This document shows positions 1-7,376 of a stretch of DNA of 64,000 bases, piece after piece. The DNA is from Kitasatospora sp. MMS16-BH015. Lineage in GTDB: Bacteria; Actinomycetota; Actinomycetes; Streptomycetales; Streptomycetaceae. The stretch's first letter is position 1. Each line of letters opens with the position of its first letter. Below the pieces are notes generated by a model, which saw only the letters and a list, made by a program, of their open reading frames with translations, did no database searches and was not told where the DNA came from. Where the stretch lies: assembly GCF_002943525.1 (NCBI RefSeq), contig NZ_CP025394.1:6463001-6527000 (forward strand), in the 5' to 3' direction. The position numbers were made by a program, and so were the translations under genes.

Positions 1-1
1 G

Positions 2-298
2 AAGGCGATCGTGCTGGCCCGGTTCATCCCGGTGGTGCGCACGGTGCTCAACCCGCTCTGCGGGGTGCTCGGCGTGCCGGCCCGCACCTTCGCGCTCTGG
101 CAGGTGCTGGGCGGGCTGGTCTGGACGGTCGGCGTGGTGCTCGCGGGCTACGGGCTCGGCTCGACCGTGCCCAGTATCGACCGTTATCTGCTACCCATCA
201 TCGGTCTGGTAGTAGTTGTCTCCGTGATCCCCATTGTTCTCGAACTGTTCAAGGCCCGTCGTCAGGGCACCCGTGGCCAGGGCGGTGCCGCCCGATGA
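2..298 (+). CDS. DedA family membrane protein, C-terminal fragment
   Basis: The frame is open at the left edge, so the N-terminus lies outside the window. The visible part starts with an A-R-F-I-P-x-V-R-T segment, the conserved DedA/SNARE-associated signature, followed by two hydrophobic spans and a short basic tail (K-A-R-R). DedA proteins are integral membrane proteins; several act as polyprenyl-phosphate or phospholipid flippases. The stop overlaps the next start (ATGA at 295-298), so it is translationally coupled to the PAP2 phosphatase. That pairing suits lipid-phosphate carrier recycling, which is inference. Confidence 0.85.
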   Translation, partial: KAIVLARFIPVVRTVLNPLCGVLGVPARTFALWQVLGGLVWTVGVVLAGYGLGSTVPSIDRYLLPIIGLVVVVSVIPIVLELFKARRQGTRGQGGAAR

Positions 299-933
299 AC
301 TTCATCGCCTACGACGGCAGCGGCATCGACGGCGGCCTCTACACCCGCGTGCTCGGCTGGGCCGACGGCGCGCCGAGCTGGCTGGACCAGCTGATCAAGG
401 TCTGGTCCGCGATCGGGCTCGGGCTGTTCGCCCTCTTCATGCTCTACGCCTGGTGGCGGGCGCGGTCGGCCGATTCGGTGGTGATGGCCCGGGTGCTGGC
501 CTCGCCCGTGATCGTGGTGGTCGCCTACGCGGCCAACTCGGTGCTCAAGGGGCTGGTCGAGGAGAACCGGCCCTGCCAGCAGCTGAACGTGCGCAACACG
601 CTGGAGGCCTGCCCGGGCGCCGGTGACTGGTCCTTCCCGAGCAACCACTCGGTGATCGCCTTCGCGGCGGCCACCGCACTGGTCTTCGCGTACCGGCGGA
701 TCGGCTGGTACGCCTACCTGGCGGCGGCGCTGATGGCCGCCTCCCGGGTCTGGGTCGGCGTGCACTACCCGCACGACGTGGCCGTCGGCGCGCTGGTCGG
801 CGTCCTGGTCGGCCTCCCGCTGGCGCTGCTCGCGGGCCGCGCCGCGCCGTTGGTCGACCGCCTGCGGGGCGGCCCGCTCGGGCCCTTCCTCGGCACCGGG
901 CCCGCGCCGGCCTTCGGGGTGGCCGGTCGCTGA
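295..933 (+). CDS. PAP2-family phosphatase (membrane)
   Basis: This 212-residue membrane protein carries all three type-2 phosphatidic acid phosphatase motifs: K85...R92-P93, the P-S-N-H block at 115-118, and S150-R151...G-V-H157...D161. H118 and H157 are the expected catalytic histidines. Members dephosphorylate phosphatidic acid or undecaprenyl pyrophosphate at the membrane face. The long glycine/proline-rich C-terminal tail is not conserved in the family. The ATG overlaps the DedA stop, so the two form an operon ending at a hairpin 40 bp downstream. The exact substrate cannot be told from sequence. Confidence 0.9.
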   Translation: MNFIAYDGSGIDGGLYTRVLGWADGAPSWLDQLIKVWSAIGLGLFALFMLYAWWRARSADSVVMARVLASPVIVVVAYAANSVLKGLVEENRPCQQLNVRNTLEACPGAGDWSFPSNHSVIAFAAATALVFAYRRIGWYAYLAAALMAASRVWVGVHYPHDVAVGALVGVLVGLPLALLAGRAAPLVDRLRGGPLGPFLGTGPAPAFGVAGR

Positions 934-972
934 CGACTCCCTTGTGCGGGGTGCCGCGTGGGGAGAGCATGT

Positions 973-1001
973 GAGCCGGGTGGGTACGTCCCACCCGGCT
1001 C
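973..1001 (+). terminator. Rho-independent-like hairpin after the DedA-PAP2 operon
   Basis: Perfect 12-bp arms (GAGCCGGGTGGG and its complement) are separated by the loop TACGT, 39 bases after the PAP2 stop. The downstream T-tract is weak, as is common in high-GC actinobacteria. Confidence 0.75.
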
Positions 1002-1037
1002 CGCTGTTTCTCGGTACGGCTGTGGAGGGGATTCGCG

Positions 1038-1550
1038 ATGTCCTACCGGCTCGACATCATCCAAGGGGACTGGCCCGCCGAGGAGTTCGCCAAGGGGGTG
1101 GAGGGCATCCTGGCGGAGAGCATGGTGCTGACCCTCGCCACCGCCGGGCCCGAGCGCGGGCCGCACGCGAACCTGGCCTTCTTCGCCCACGACGAGGACC
1201 TGGTGCTCTACTTCGTGAGCGAGCGCTCGACCCGGCACAGCCTGCACCTGGCCGAGGAGGCCCGGGCGGCGGCCACCGTCTTCCTGCCGCCGCCGGTCTT
1301 CGGCGAGCAACTGCGGGGCGTGCAGCTCACCGGCCTGGCCGGCGAGGCCTGGGGGCACCAGGCGGAAGCGGCCTTCGCCGCCTACCAGCGGCGGTACCCG
1401 GCGTTCGCACGGGACCCCGAGGTGCGGGAGCAGTTCCTGGCGGGGGGCGGAGCGGCGGCGCTCTACCGCTTCCAGGTGGAGGAGCTCACGGCGGTGGACG
1501 AACCGCATTTCGGCCGGCGGAACTACCTGCGGGCGCGGGTGGTGCGGTGA
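1038..1550 (+). CDS. Pyridoxamine 5'-phosphate oxidase-like (PPOX) family protein
   Basis: This 170-residue protein has the split-barrel flavin fold pattern of the PPOX/YhbP group: a strand with V-L-T-L-A-T-A-G-P near residue 30, an H-A-N-L-A-F-F strand, then a V-L-Y-F-V-S-E-R-S-T-R-H block typical of F420- or FMN-binding barrels. The ATG follows GAGGGGATT. Family members are flavin- or F420-dependent oxidoreductases or heme-utilisation proteins; the substrate cannot be assigned. It stands alone between a terminator and the S66 peptidase. Confidence 0.75.
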   Translation: MSYRLDIIQGDWPAEEFAKGVEGILAESMVLTLATAGPERGPHANLAFFAHDEDLVLYFVSERSTRHSLHLAEEARAAATVFLPPPVFGEQLRGVQLTGLAGEAWGHQAEAAFAAYQRRYPAFARDPEVREQFLAGGGAAALYRFQVEELTAVDEPHFGRRNYLRARVVR

Positions 1551-1589
1551 GATGGGGGTCGACCGCCGTTGACCGACGAAGGAGCTCCC

Positions 1590-2561
1590 ATGCCTGCGAT
1601 CCTCCGACCCCGCGCGCTGCGCCCCGGCGACCTCGTGGTCGTCACCGCGCCCTCGGGCCAGCTCGAACCGGGTGAGGAGCCGATGCTCGCCCGGGGTGTG
1701 GCGATGCTGGAACGGATGGGCTTCCGGGTGCGGGTCAGCCCGATGGTCGACCCGGCGCGCAGGCGCTGGTGGGCCTCGGGCACCCCGGCCGAGCAGGCCG
1801 CCGAACTCAACGGCCTGCTCCGGGATCCGCAGGTGCGGGCCGTCGTCGCGCACACCGGCGGGCACACGACCATCGGCTACCTCGACCTGGTCGACCTGGA
1901 CGCCGTCCGGGCCGACCCGAAGCCGATCCTCGGCTACAGCGACATCTCGCTGCTCAACCTGGCCCTGCACGCCAGGACCGGCCTGGTCGGCTTCCACGCC
2001 GACCTGGCCACCCACGGGTTCGGCGGCGACTGGTACACGCTGGGCGACGAGGCCCGTCGCGGCGAACTCCTCGACCTCTACACCCGGGTGCTCACCAAGG
2101 CCGAGGCACCGGGCCTCCTGCCGGCGCACGGCAGTTGGGAGACCTGGCGGCCCGGCCGTGCGCAAGGGCCCCTGCTGGGCGGCCTGTTGAGCCGCCTGGT
2201 CCTGCTGCAGTCCACCCCGTTCGCCCTGCCCGCCGAACGGTTCGACGGCGCGGTGCTGTTCTGGGAGGAGGTGCGCCGGCCGGTCGAGCGGGTCTGGGGC
2301 GACCTGCAGGCCCTGCGGCTGTCCGGCGTGCTGGACCGGATCGCCGGGCTGGTGGTCGGCATCCCGAATGAGGTGACGCCCTACGGGGAGGCCGGCCTGC
2401 GCGAGGTGGTGCTCGACGTGCTGGGGGAGCGGGACATCCCGGTGCTCGGCCAGGTGGACTTCGGGCACAATGCGCCGAACCTGCCGTTGCCGGTGGGGGT
2501 GCGGGCCGAGCTGGACGCGGATCTTCGGACGCTGTCCCTGGTGGAGGCCGCTGTCTCGTAG
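1590..2561 (+). CDS. S66-family LD-carboxypeptidase / MccF-like serine peptidase
   Basis: The 323-residue protein matches peptidase family S66. A G-Y-S-D motif places the nucleophile at S117, the glutamate lies in the F-W-E-E segment (226-227), and H293 sits in the G-H-N-A-P-N...P-V-G-V segment, completing the Ser-Glu-His triad. Members cut L,D bonds in muropeptides (LdcA) or detoxify microcin C (MccF); sequence alone does not decide between them. ATG 1590 was chosen over the in-frame TTG 1569 because AAGGAG lies at 1579-1584. The gene converges on the phospholipase gene. Confidence 0.87.
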   Translation: MPAILRPRALRPGDLVVVTAPSGQLEPGEEPMLARGVAMLERMGFRVRVSPMVDPARRRWWASGTPAEQAAELNGLLRDPQVRAVVAHTGGHTTIGYLDLVDLDAVRADPKPILGYSDISLLNLALHARTGLVGFHADLATHGFGGDWYTLGDEARRGELLDLYTRVLTKAEAPGLLPAHGSWETWRPGRAQGPLLGGLLSRLVLLQSTPFALPAERFDGAVLFWEEVRRPVERVWGDLQALRLSGVLDRIAGLVVGIPNEVTPYGEAGLREVVLDVLGERDIPVLGQVDFGHNAPNLPLPVGVRAELDADLRTLSLVEAAVS

Positions 2562-2572
2562 GGAACCCGGGC

Positions 2573-2645
2573 GGGGCGCGGGGGGGTGCTTGGGATCAAC
2601 AGCTCTACTTGGGTGGGGTGTTGGCCGCGCCGTTCCCCGCGCCCC
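2573..2645. terminator. Inverted repeat between convergent S66 peptidase and phospholipase genes
   Basis: Perfect 11-bp arms GGGGCGCGGGG (2573-2583) and CCCCGCGCCCC (2635-2645) flank a 51-base loop. This GC-rich arm pair is frequent at streptomycete gene ends and could act in both directions. Confidence 0.5.
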
Positions 2646-2657
2646 TGGGTTCACCGA

Positions 2658-4619
2658 TCAGTGCAGGATGCCCGCGTACCTCCGTACGAAGCGGGTGCCG
2701 GTGCCCGCGGTGATCGTCACGTCGTAACCGCCGCTCACGGTGGGCCAGTTCAGGGTGGTGGACTGGCCCGGGGCGACCCAGGCGGTCTGCGCGGCGCCGC
2801 CGAAGTCGTTCGGGACGGCGGTGAAGGAGCACTCGGTGCCGCCCGCGTTGGCGAGAGTGAACGTGACGCCGGCGGCGCCGAGTCGGGCCGAGACGTCCGG
2901 GACGGCGACGTCGGTCTGGTCGGCCCGGGTGACGGTGCCGGCGAAGCGGCGCACGAAGCCGTCGGGGCCGTGCACGGTGAAGTCGTAACGGCCGTCGGTG
3001 GCCGCGGCGTTCCAGGTGTAGGTCTTGGTGGCGCCGGGCGCGACGGTGTACGGGGTGCCGGTGAACGGCTGGGCGATGTTCGGGTAGACCGTGTAAGGGA
3101 AGCCCGCCGTACCGGAGTTCGTCATGGTGCAGGTGACGGCGCCGGTGCCGCGGTCGACGGTGGCCTCGGCGCCCGGGCGGTAGGGGAGCGGGCGGTGCGG
3201 GCGGGTGCCGGGCTCCTGGGCGGGCATCGCCTGGGCGCCGGTGGCGGGCAGCACCACCGCGGGCAGCGAGGCGCCCGCGTCGGCCTTGGCCATCAGGGCG
3301 GTGGTGTCCGGCAGGGCGGGGATCGAGTAGTCGGGCGCGGTGAAGTCGAAGCAGCTGGTCAGGTCGCCGCAGACGCTCCGGCGCCAGGCCGAGATGTTCG
3401 GCTCCTGCACCCCGGTGACCACCTCCAGGAAGCGCAGCACCGACGTGTGGTCGAACACCTGGGAGTTGACGTAACCCCCGCGCGACCAGGGCGAGATGGC
3501 CCAGAGCGGCACCCGGTTGCCCAGGCCGATCGCCCGGCCCTGGGTGAACTCCTCGGGGGTGCCCGCCTCGGGGGTGGGCGGCACCATGTGGTCGAAGTAG
3601 CCGTCGTTCTCGTCGTACATCACCAGGAAGACGGTGTGCTGCCACACCGCCGGGTTGGACATCAGCGACCGCAGGGCCTGGTCCACCCAGTGCGCGCCGT
3701 AATCCGGGCTGGCGTTGGGGTGTTCGCAGAACAGGTACGGCGCGACCAGCCAGGAGACGGTCGGCAGGGTGCCCGCCTTGCAGTCGGCGTCGAAGGCCGC
3801 CGGGTCGAACTTGGTCATCGCGTTGACGTAACGCGGGTCCGTGGTGGGGAAGTTGTGGAACTGCTTGAAGTACGAGAGCGCGTTGTCGTCGTAGTCGCCG
3901 GTCCGCTCGTCGGTGCTCGGGTTGTGGTACACCCGCCAGCTGACCCCCGCGGCCTGCAGGCGCTCGGCGTAGGTGGTCCAGTCGGCCACCGGGTTCTCGG
4001 TGACCGGGGTGTTGTCGATCCACGGGCCGGTGGTGCCGTCCCGGCCGGGGCCCGCGGTGCCGGTCCACAGGTAGAGCCGGTTCGGGTCGGTCGGGCCCGC
4101 CAGCGAGCAGAAGTACGCGTCGCAGAGCGTGAACGCGTCGGCCAGCGCGTACTGGTAGGGGATGTCGGCGCGGGTGAAGTACCCCATCGCGCGCTCGCCC
4201 TTGGCGGCCACCCACTTGTCCATCGCGCCGTTGTTGATCGCCTGGTGGCTGGTGGCCCAGTCGTGCGCCAGACCGGCCGCGTTCTGCGCGTTGTACTTGG
4301 TGGTGTCCATCCGGTACGGCAGCATCACGCCGCCGTCGCTGCGCCCGGCGTCGGGCTGGCGGAAGACGTTGCCGCCGTTCGGGTACTGCAGGGCCTGCTT
4401 GTCGCCGAAGCCGCGGACCCCGTTGAGGGTGCCGAAGTAGTGGTCGAAGCTGCGGTTCTCCTGCATCAGGACGACGACGTGCTTGACGTCCGCGACCGTG
4501 CCGGTGGCGCCGGTGGCGCCGGTGGCGGCCTCGGCGGCGGTGGACGGCAGGCCGACCACGGCGGCGGCCCCGGCCGCGGCGGTGGCACCGACGAAGGTGC
4601 GGCGGCTGAACTTGGTCAT
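2658..4619 (-). CDS. Tat-exported phosphocholine-type phospholipase C
   Basis: The 653-residue protein starts with a twin-arginine signal (S-R-R-T-F, residues 5-9, then an Ala/Gly-rich h-region). A phosphoesterase domain (PF04185 type) follows, with an intact M-Q-E-N-R-S-F-D-H-Y-F-G-T nucleophile region, C-E-H-P, and Y-D-E-N-D-G-Y-F-D-H metal-ligand motifs. Two bacterial-PLC C-terminal beta domains complete it. The family hydrolyses phosphatidylcholine or sphingomyelin outside the cell. It lies 56 bases downstream of the EEP-fold gene and probably shares its promoter, hence the GntR-type operator at 6124. It might release phosphonate head groups from phosphonolipids, which is inference. Confidence 0.9.
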   Translation of the reverse strand: MTKFSRRTFVGATAAAGAAAVVGLPSTAAEAATGATGATGTVADVKHVVVLMQENRSFDHYFGTLNGVRGFGDKQALQYPNGGNVFRQPDAGRSDGGVMLPYRMDTTKYNAQNAAGLAHDWATSHQAINNGAMDKWVAAKGERAMGYFTRADIPYQYALADAFTLCDAYFCSLAGPTDPNRLYLWTGTAGPGRDGTTGPWIDNTPVTENPVADWTTYAERLQAAGVSWRVYHNPSTDERTGDYDDNALSYFKQFHNFPTTDPRYVNAMTKFDPAAFDADCKAGTLPTVSWLVAPYLFCEHPNASPDYGAHWVDQALRSLMSNPAVWQHTVFLVMYDENDGYFDHMVPPTPEAGTPEEFTQGRAIGLGNRVPLWAISPWSRGGYVNSQVFDHTSVLRFLEVVTGVQEPNISAWRRSVCGDLTSCFDFTAPDYSIPALPDTTALMAKADAGASLPAVVLPATGAQAMPAQEPGTRPHRPLPYRPGAEATVDRGTGAVTCTMTNSGTAGFPYTVYPNIAQPFTGTPYTVAPGATKTYTWNAAATDGRYDFTVHGPDGFVRRFAGTVTRADQTDVAVPDVSARLGAAGVTFTLANAGGTECSFTAVPNDFGGAAQTAWVAPGQSTTLNWPTVSGGYDVTITAGTGTRFVRRYAGILH

Positions 4620-4675
4620 GGGTGCTGGCCCTTCAGGGTCAGAGGGGGCGTCGGGGGAGGTTTCGAAAGGGCGCG

Positions 4676-6082
4676 TCAGAGCGCGAAGGTGGCCACGGCG
4701 GCGGCGGTGTCGGAGGGCCACTCGTTGGCGGCCGTGGCCGGGTCGGCCTGCGGCCAGCCGGTGGCCAGGGTGTGCGCCTCGACCAGGGTGAGCGGGCCCG
4801 CGTACTGGACCTGGTCGATCCGGTCCTGCGGCTCGGCGTTGCCGCCGCGCACCTTGCGGGTGGGCGACCAGGTGGCGCCGGGGGAGGCCACCGGGTCCGG
4901 GTGGGCCGCGCGGTAGGCGTCGGTCAGGCCGGCGTTCTGCAGCGCCACGGTGACCGGCCAGGCAAGGGTGGGGTGGCCGCTCGTGGCGGTCCAGTCCAGG
5001 TGGGAGGGCGAGGAGAGCGCGGCGGCCAGGATCACGGGGCCCTTCGCGGCGTCGGCCTGGACGGCGTCCGCCAGCGCGGCGGCCTGCCGGCCCCGGGTGG
5101 AGCTGCCCTCGGCGGTCTGCACCTGGGCGGCGCTCTGACCGTCCTGGATCGCGTACGGGCCGTAGTTCGACTCGTCCAGCCCCGCCGCCCAGAAGCGGAC
5201 ACTGCGGGAGCCGGGCAGCTGCAGGGTGGCCGCCGCCGCCGGCAGCGAACCGGTCACGGCCGTCACGGAGCCCAGCGGATAGCGGCTGAGGATGCCGAGG
5301 CTGCCGGGGCTCTGGTAGGCGTACCAGCCGAGCGCGGTGGCCAGCGCCTGGGCGGCGGTGCCGGCCGTCTCCTGGAGGGCGAGCACGTCCAGGCCCTGGG
5401 TGAGGATCACCCGCAGCTGCTTCTCGAAGCCGTCGGTGCTGTGGGTGCCGGCGTCCCAGAGGTTCCAGCTGGCGGTCTTCAGGCGCAGCGGCGCGGCGGG
5501 GTCGAGCACGGGCACCTGGACGGTGACGGTGTCGGTGACGCCGGAGGGGTCCTTGATCTCCACCGTGACGATCGCGGGGTGGGCGGGCGCGGCGGACGGG
5601 GCGGTGCCGGTGACGGTGCCGTCGGCGGTGACGGTGAGCCAGGAGTCGCCGCCGGTGCGGCGGTAGCCCGGGGTGCCGGTGCCGTGCTGCCAGAGCCCGG
5701 CCAGCTTCACGCTGACGACCCCGCCCGGGGCCACCCGGGTGGCGGTCAGCGCGTCCACGGCGGCGTGCGGGCGGGCGGCCACGGGCTTGGGCTGGAAGCC
5801 GAACGGGGCGGACTGGGCGAGGACGCCGTAGCCGTCCTTGGCGCACAGGTACGCGGTGTACGGCCCGCCGGTGAGCGCCGAGGTGTCGAGCTGCACGTCG
5901 CCGGAGGTCGCCGGGGTGTACTTCCAGACCAGGCTGGAGCCGGTGCCCGGGAGGCGGGTGCCGTCGTAGACGCCGACCCAGTTCTTCGGGTCGGCGTCTA
6001 CGGTGGTCCAGTGGAAGGTGAGCTTGTCACCCTCGGTCGGGCTGGTCGGCGTACTGAGCACGAGGGAGTTGCCGGTCGCCAC
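4676..6082 (-). CDS. Endonuclease/exonuclease/phosphatase-fold protein, probably catalytically dead
   Basis: 468 residues: an Ig-like N-domain (about 5-100, with N-W-V-G-V-Y-D), a second beta domain (105-192) and a DNase I-like EEP domain (200-468). N207 and E238 are kept. The usual G-D-F-N block reads A-A-L-S (354-357), the usual internal histidine before L-D-E is G301, and the terminal S-D-H reads S-D-T (457-459), so several metal/catalytic residues are missing. The GTG start is forced because the frame upstream has a stop with no start codon between; AGGA precedes it. No signal peptide is visible, odd beside a Tat-exported partner. Start is 41 bases below the 6124 palindrome. Confidence 0.8.
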   Translation of the reverse strand: MATGNSLVLSTPTSPTEGDKLTFHWTTVDADPKNWVGVYDGTRLPGTGSSLVWKYTPATSGDVQLDTSALTGGPYTAYLCAKDGYGVLAQSAPFGFQPKPVAARPHAAVDALTATRVAPGGVVSVKLAGLWQHGTGTPGYRRTGGDSWLTVTADGTVTGTAPSAAPAHPAIVTVEIKDPSGVTDTVTVQVPVLDPAAPLRLKTASWNLWDAGTHSTDGFEKQLRVILTQGLDVLALQETAGTAAQALATALGWYAYQSPGSLGILSRYPLGSVTAVTGSLPAAAATLQLPGSRSVRFWAAGLDESNYGPYAIQDGQSAAQVQTAEGSSTRGRQAAALADAVQADAAKGPVILAAALSSPSHLDWTATSGHPTLAWPVTVALQNAGLTDAYRAAHPDPVASPGATWSPTRKVRGGNAEPQDRIDQVQYAGPLTLVEAHTLATGWPQADPATAANEWPSDTAAAVATFAL

Positions 6083-6123
6083 AGATGTCCTGTCCGCCGC
6101 TCCGATGCCGGTGCGGCTGGGTC

Positions 6124-6141
6124 GAGTTGACTGTACAACTG
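6124..6141. promoter_or_regulatory. Candidate GntR operator, site A (EEP-phospholipase operon)
   Basis: The palindrome GAGTTGACTGTACAACTG has AGTTG/CAACT arms around six bases. It matches 14 of 18 positions with each of the sites at 11541 and 16244 (shared core AGYTGRCTGTRCAACT). It lies 42-59 bases upstream of the GTG start of the EEP gene, a position suitable for repression. Confidence 0.65.
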
Positions 6142-6168
6142 ACCCAATTCACGCTGGGAGCGGCGGAC

Positions 6169-6190
6169 TTCGCATGAACGGGAGATGACG
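6169..6190 (-). promoter_or_regulatory. PHO-box-like direct repeat (weak)
   Basis: Read on the minus strand, two adjoining 11-mers, CGTCATCTCCC and GTTCATGCGAA, resemble the GTTCACC-type repeats bound by PhoP in streptomycetes, with several mismatches. It lies 28 bases upstream of site A, a similar arrangement to the importer promoter. Confidence 0.3.
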
Positions 6191-6238
6191 GGGCGTCGGG
6201 AGGCGCGAGGCCACTCGGTGCGTCTCGGCCGGTGTGCC

Positions 6239-6559
6239 TCAGTGGCTGCCGCGCAGGTTGAGCACCACCACGCCGACGATGATCAGCGCGATGCCCAACC
6301 ACTGGGCCCGGCCCAGGTGTTCGCCGAAGGCGACCACGCCGATCCCGGCCACGGCGGCGGTGCCCGCGCCGGACCAGACGGCGTAGGCCACCGAGACCGG
6401 GATGTGCTTCAGGGCCTTGCCGAGCAGGAAGAAGGAGAGCGCGTAGCCCACTCCGACGGCCAGGCTCGGGTACAGCCTGGTGAAGCCCTCGGTCAGTTTG
6501 AGGCAGCTGGTCGCGCAGACCTCGCTGATGATCGCCAGGGCGAGCAGCAGCGCGGCCAT
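6239..6559 (-). CDS. Small multidrug resistance (SMR) family efflux protein
   Basis: The 106-residue protein is the usual SMR length with four hydrophobic spans. It carries the conserved membrane glutamate in I-S-E-V (E13), L-K followed by G-F, and the A-Y-A-V-W-S-G stretch of TM3, all hallmarks of EmrE/QacE proteins that exchange cationic compounds or guanidinium for protons as dimers. Its ATG shares one base with the stop of the upstream HAD gene (TGATG), so it is translationally coupled to it. The substrate is not predictable. Confidence 0.9.
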   Translation of the reverse strand: MAALLLALAIISEVCATSCLKLTEGFTRLYPSLAVGVGYALSFFLLGKALKHIPVSVAYAVWSGAGTAAVAGIGVVAFGEHLGRAQWLGIALIIVGVVVLNLRGSH

Positions 6560-7224
6560 CAGGCGGTGGCTGGGGCGGTGAGGGTGGAGAGGAAGGCCAG
6601 GTCGGCCTGGGTCAGGCTCTCCAGCAGGGTGATCCGCTCGGCCGGGGCGATCGGCACCGAGGAGGGCACGGCCAGCACGGCGCAGCCGGCCGCGTGGGCG
6701 GAGGCCACCCCGGTCGGGGTGTCCTCGACGGCCACGCAGCGGGCCGGCTCGAAGCCGAGGCGGTGGGCGGCGGCCAGGTAGGGGGCCGGGTCCGGCTTGG
6801 TGACCTCGGTGTCCTCGGCGGCCAGCGTCAGCGCGAACCACTCGCGGCCCAGGCTGTCCAGCACCAGGTCGACCACCTGGCGCGGCGAGGCGGAGACCAG
6901 GGCGGCGGGGACGGCGGCCGCGCGCAGCTCCCGGAGCAGGTCGAGGGCGCCCGGGCGGGGCACGATCTCGGCGGCCACCTTGGCGGTGAAGGAGTCGTTC
7001 AGCTGCGTGGCCAACTCGGCCTCGGTGCGGGCCTGGTGGCTGATCCGGTAGAAGTGGGCGGCGGTGTGCTCGACGGCCTGGCCGAGGATCTCGGGGAGGT
7101 CCGCGTCGCCGAGGGTGAGGCCCAGTTCGGTGGCCAGCTCGGTGGCGGTCTCGACCCAGAGGTGTTCGGTGTCGACGAGCGTCCCGTCCATGTCAAACAG
7201 AACGGCGGAAGGGTAGTCAGGCAT
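6559..7224 (-). CDS. HAD-superfamily hydrolase, beta-phosphoglucomutase-like
   Basis: 221 residues with all HAD motifs: D11-x-D13-G-T-L-V-D (motif I), V-S-A-S (II), T-K-P-D-P (III lysine) and V-E-D-T-P-T-G (IV), plus a helical cap after motif I as in subfamily IA phosphatases and phosphomutases. AAGGT precedes the ATG. It lies downstream of the phosphonate-type importer but is separated from it by 152 bases with a large inverted repeat, so membership in that operon is uncertain. I see no residue pattern that would make it a phosphonoacetaldehyde hydrolase. Confidence 0.85.
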   Translation of the reverse strand: MPDYPSAVLFDMDGTLVDTEHLWVETATELATELGLTLGDADLPEILGQAVEHTAAHFYRISHQARTEAELATQLNDSFTAKVAAEIVPRPGALDLLRELRAAAVPAALVSASPRQVVDLVLDSLGREWFALTLAAEDTEVTKPDPAPYLAAAHRLGFEPARCVAVEDTPTGVASAHAAGCAVLAVPSSVPIAPAERITLLESLTQADLAFLSTLTAPATA

Positions 7225-7270
7225 GGCGGTACCTTAGGTTTTCGTTGCGGGGCGGTGGTAGGACGCAGCT

Positions 7271-7339
7271 GCCTCCGGCGGCGCCTCCGGCGGGCACCCC
7301 GCGGGGCGACGGCGAAGCGCCTGCGGCGCCGCCGGAGGC
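7271..7339. terminator. Inverted repeat after the ABC importer operon
   Basis: Perfect 15-bp arms (7271-7285 and 7325-7339, GCCTCCGGCGGCGCC and complement) are 39 bases apart, between the ATPase stop and the HAD start. It is likely a terminator or attenuator limiting readthrough into the HAD-SMR pair. Confidence 0.5.
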
Positions 7340-7376
7340 GGATGCGTAAGCGCTTGTACGAGCGCTGGTGGGAGCG

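Noticed and set aside
2586..4916. Very long open frame opposite the phospholipase and similar antisense frames across the window
   Set aside because: They mirror the codon positions of real genes on the other strand, are Arg/Gly/Pro-rich and match no domain; artefacts of high third-position GC.
6559..7224. HAD protein as phosphonoacetaldehyde hydrolase (PhnX) of the phosphonate set
   Set aside because: It looks like a general subfamily IA phosphatase/mutase, is separated from the importer by a large inverted repeat and has no operator of its own.
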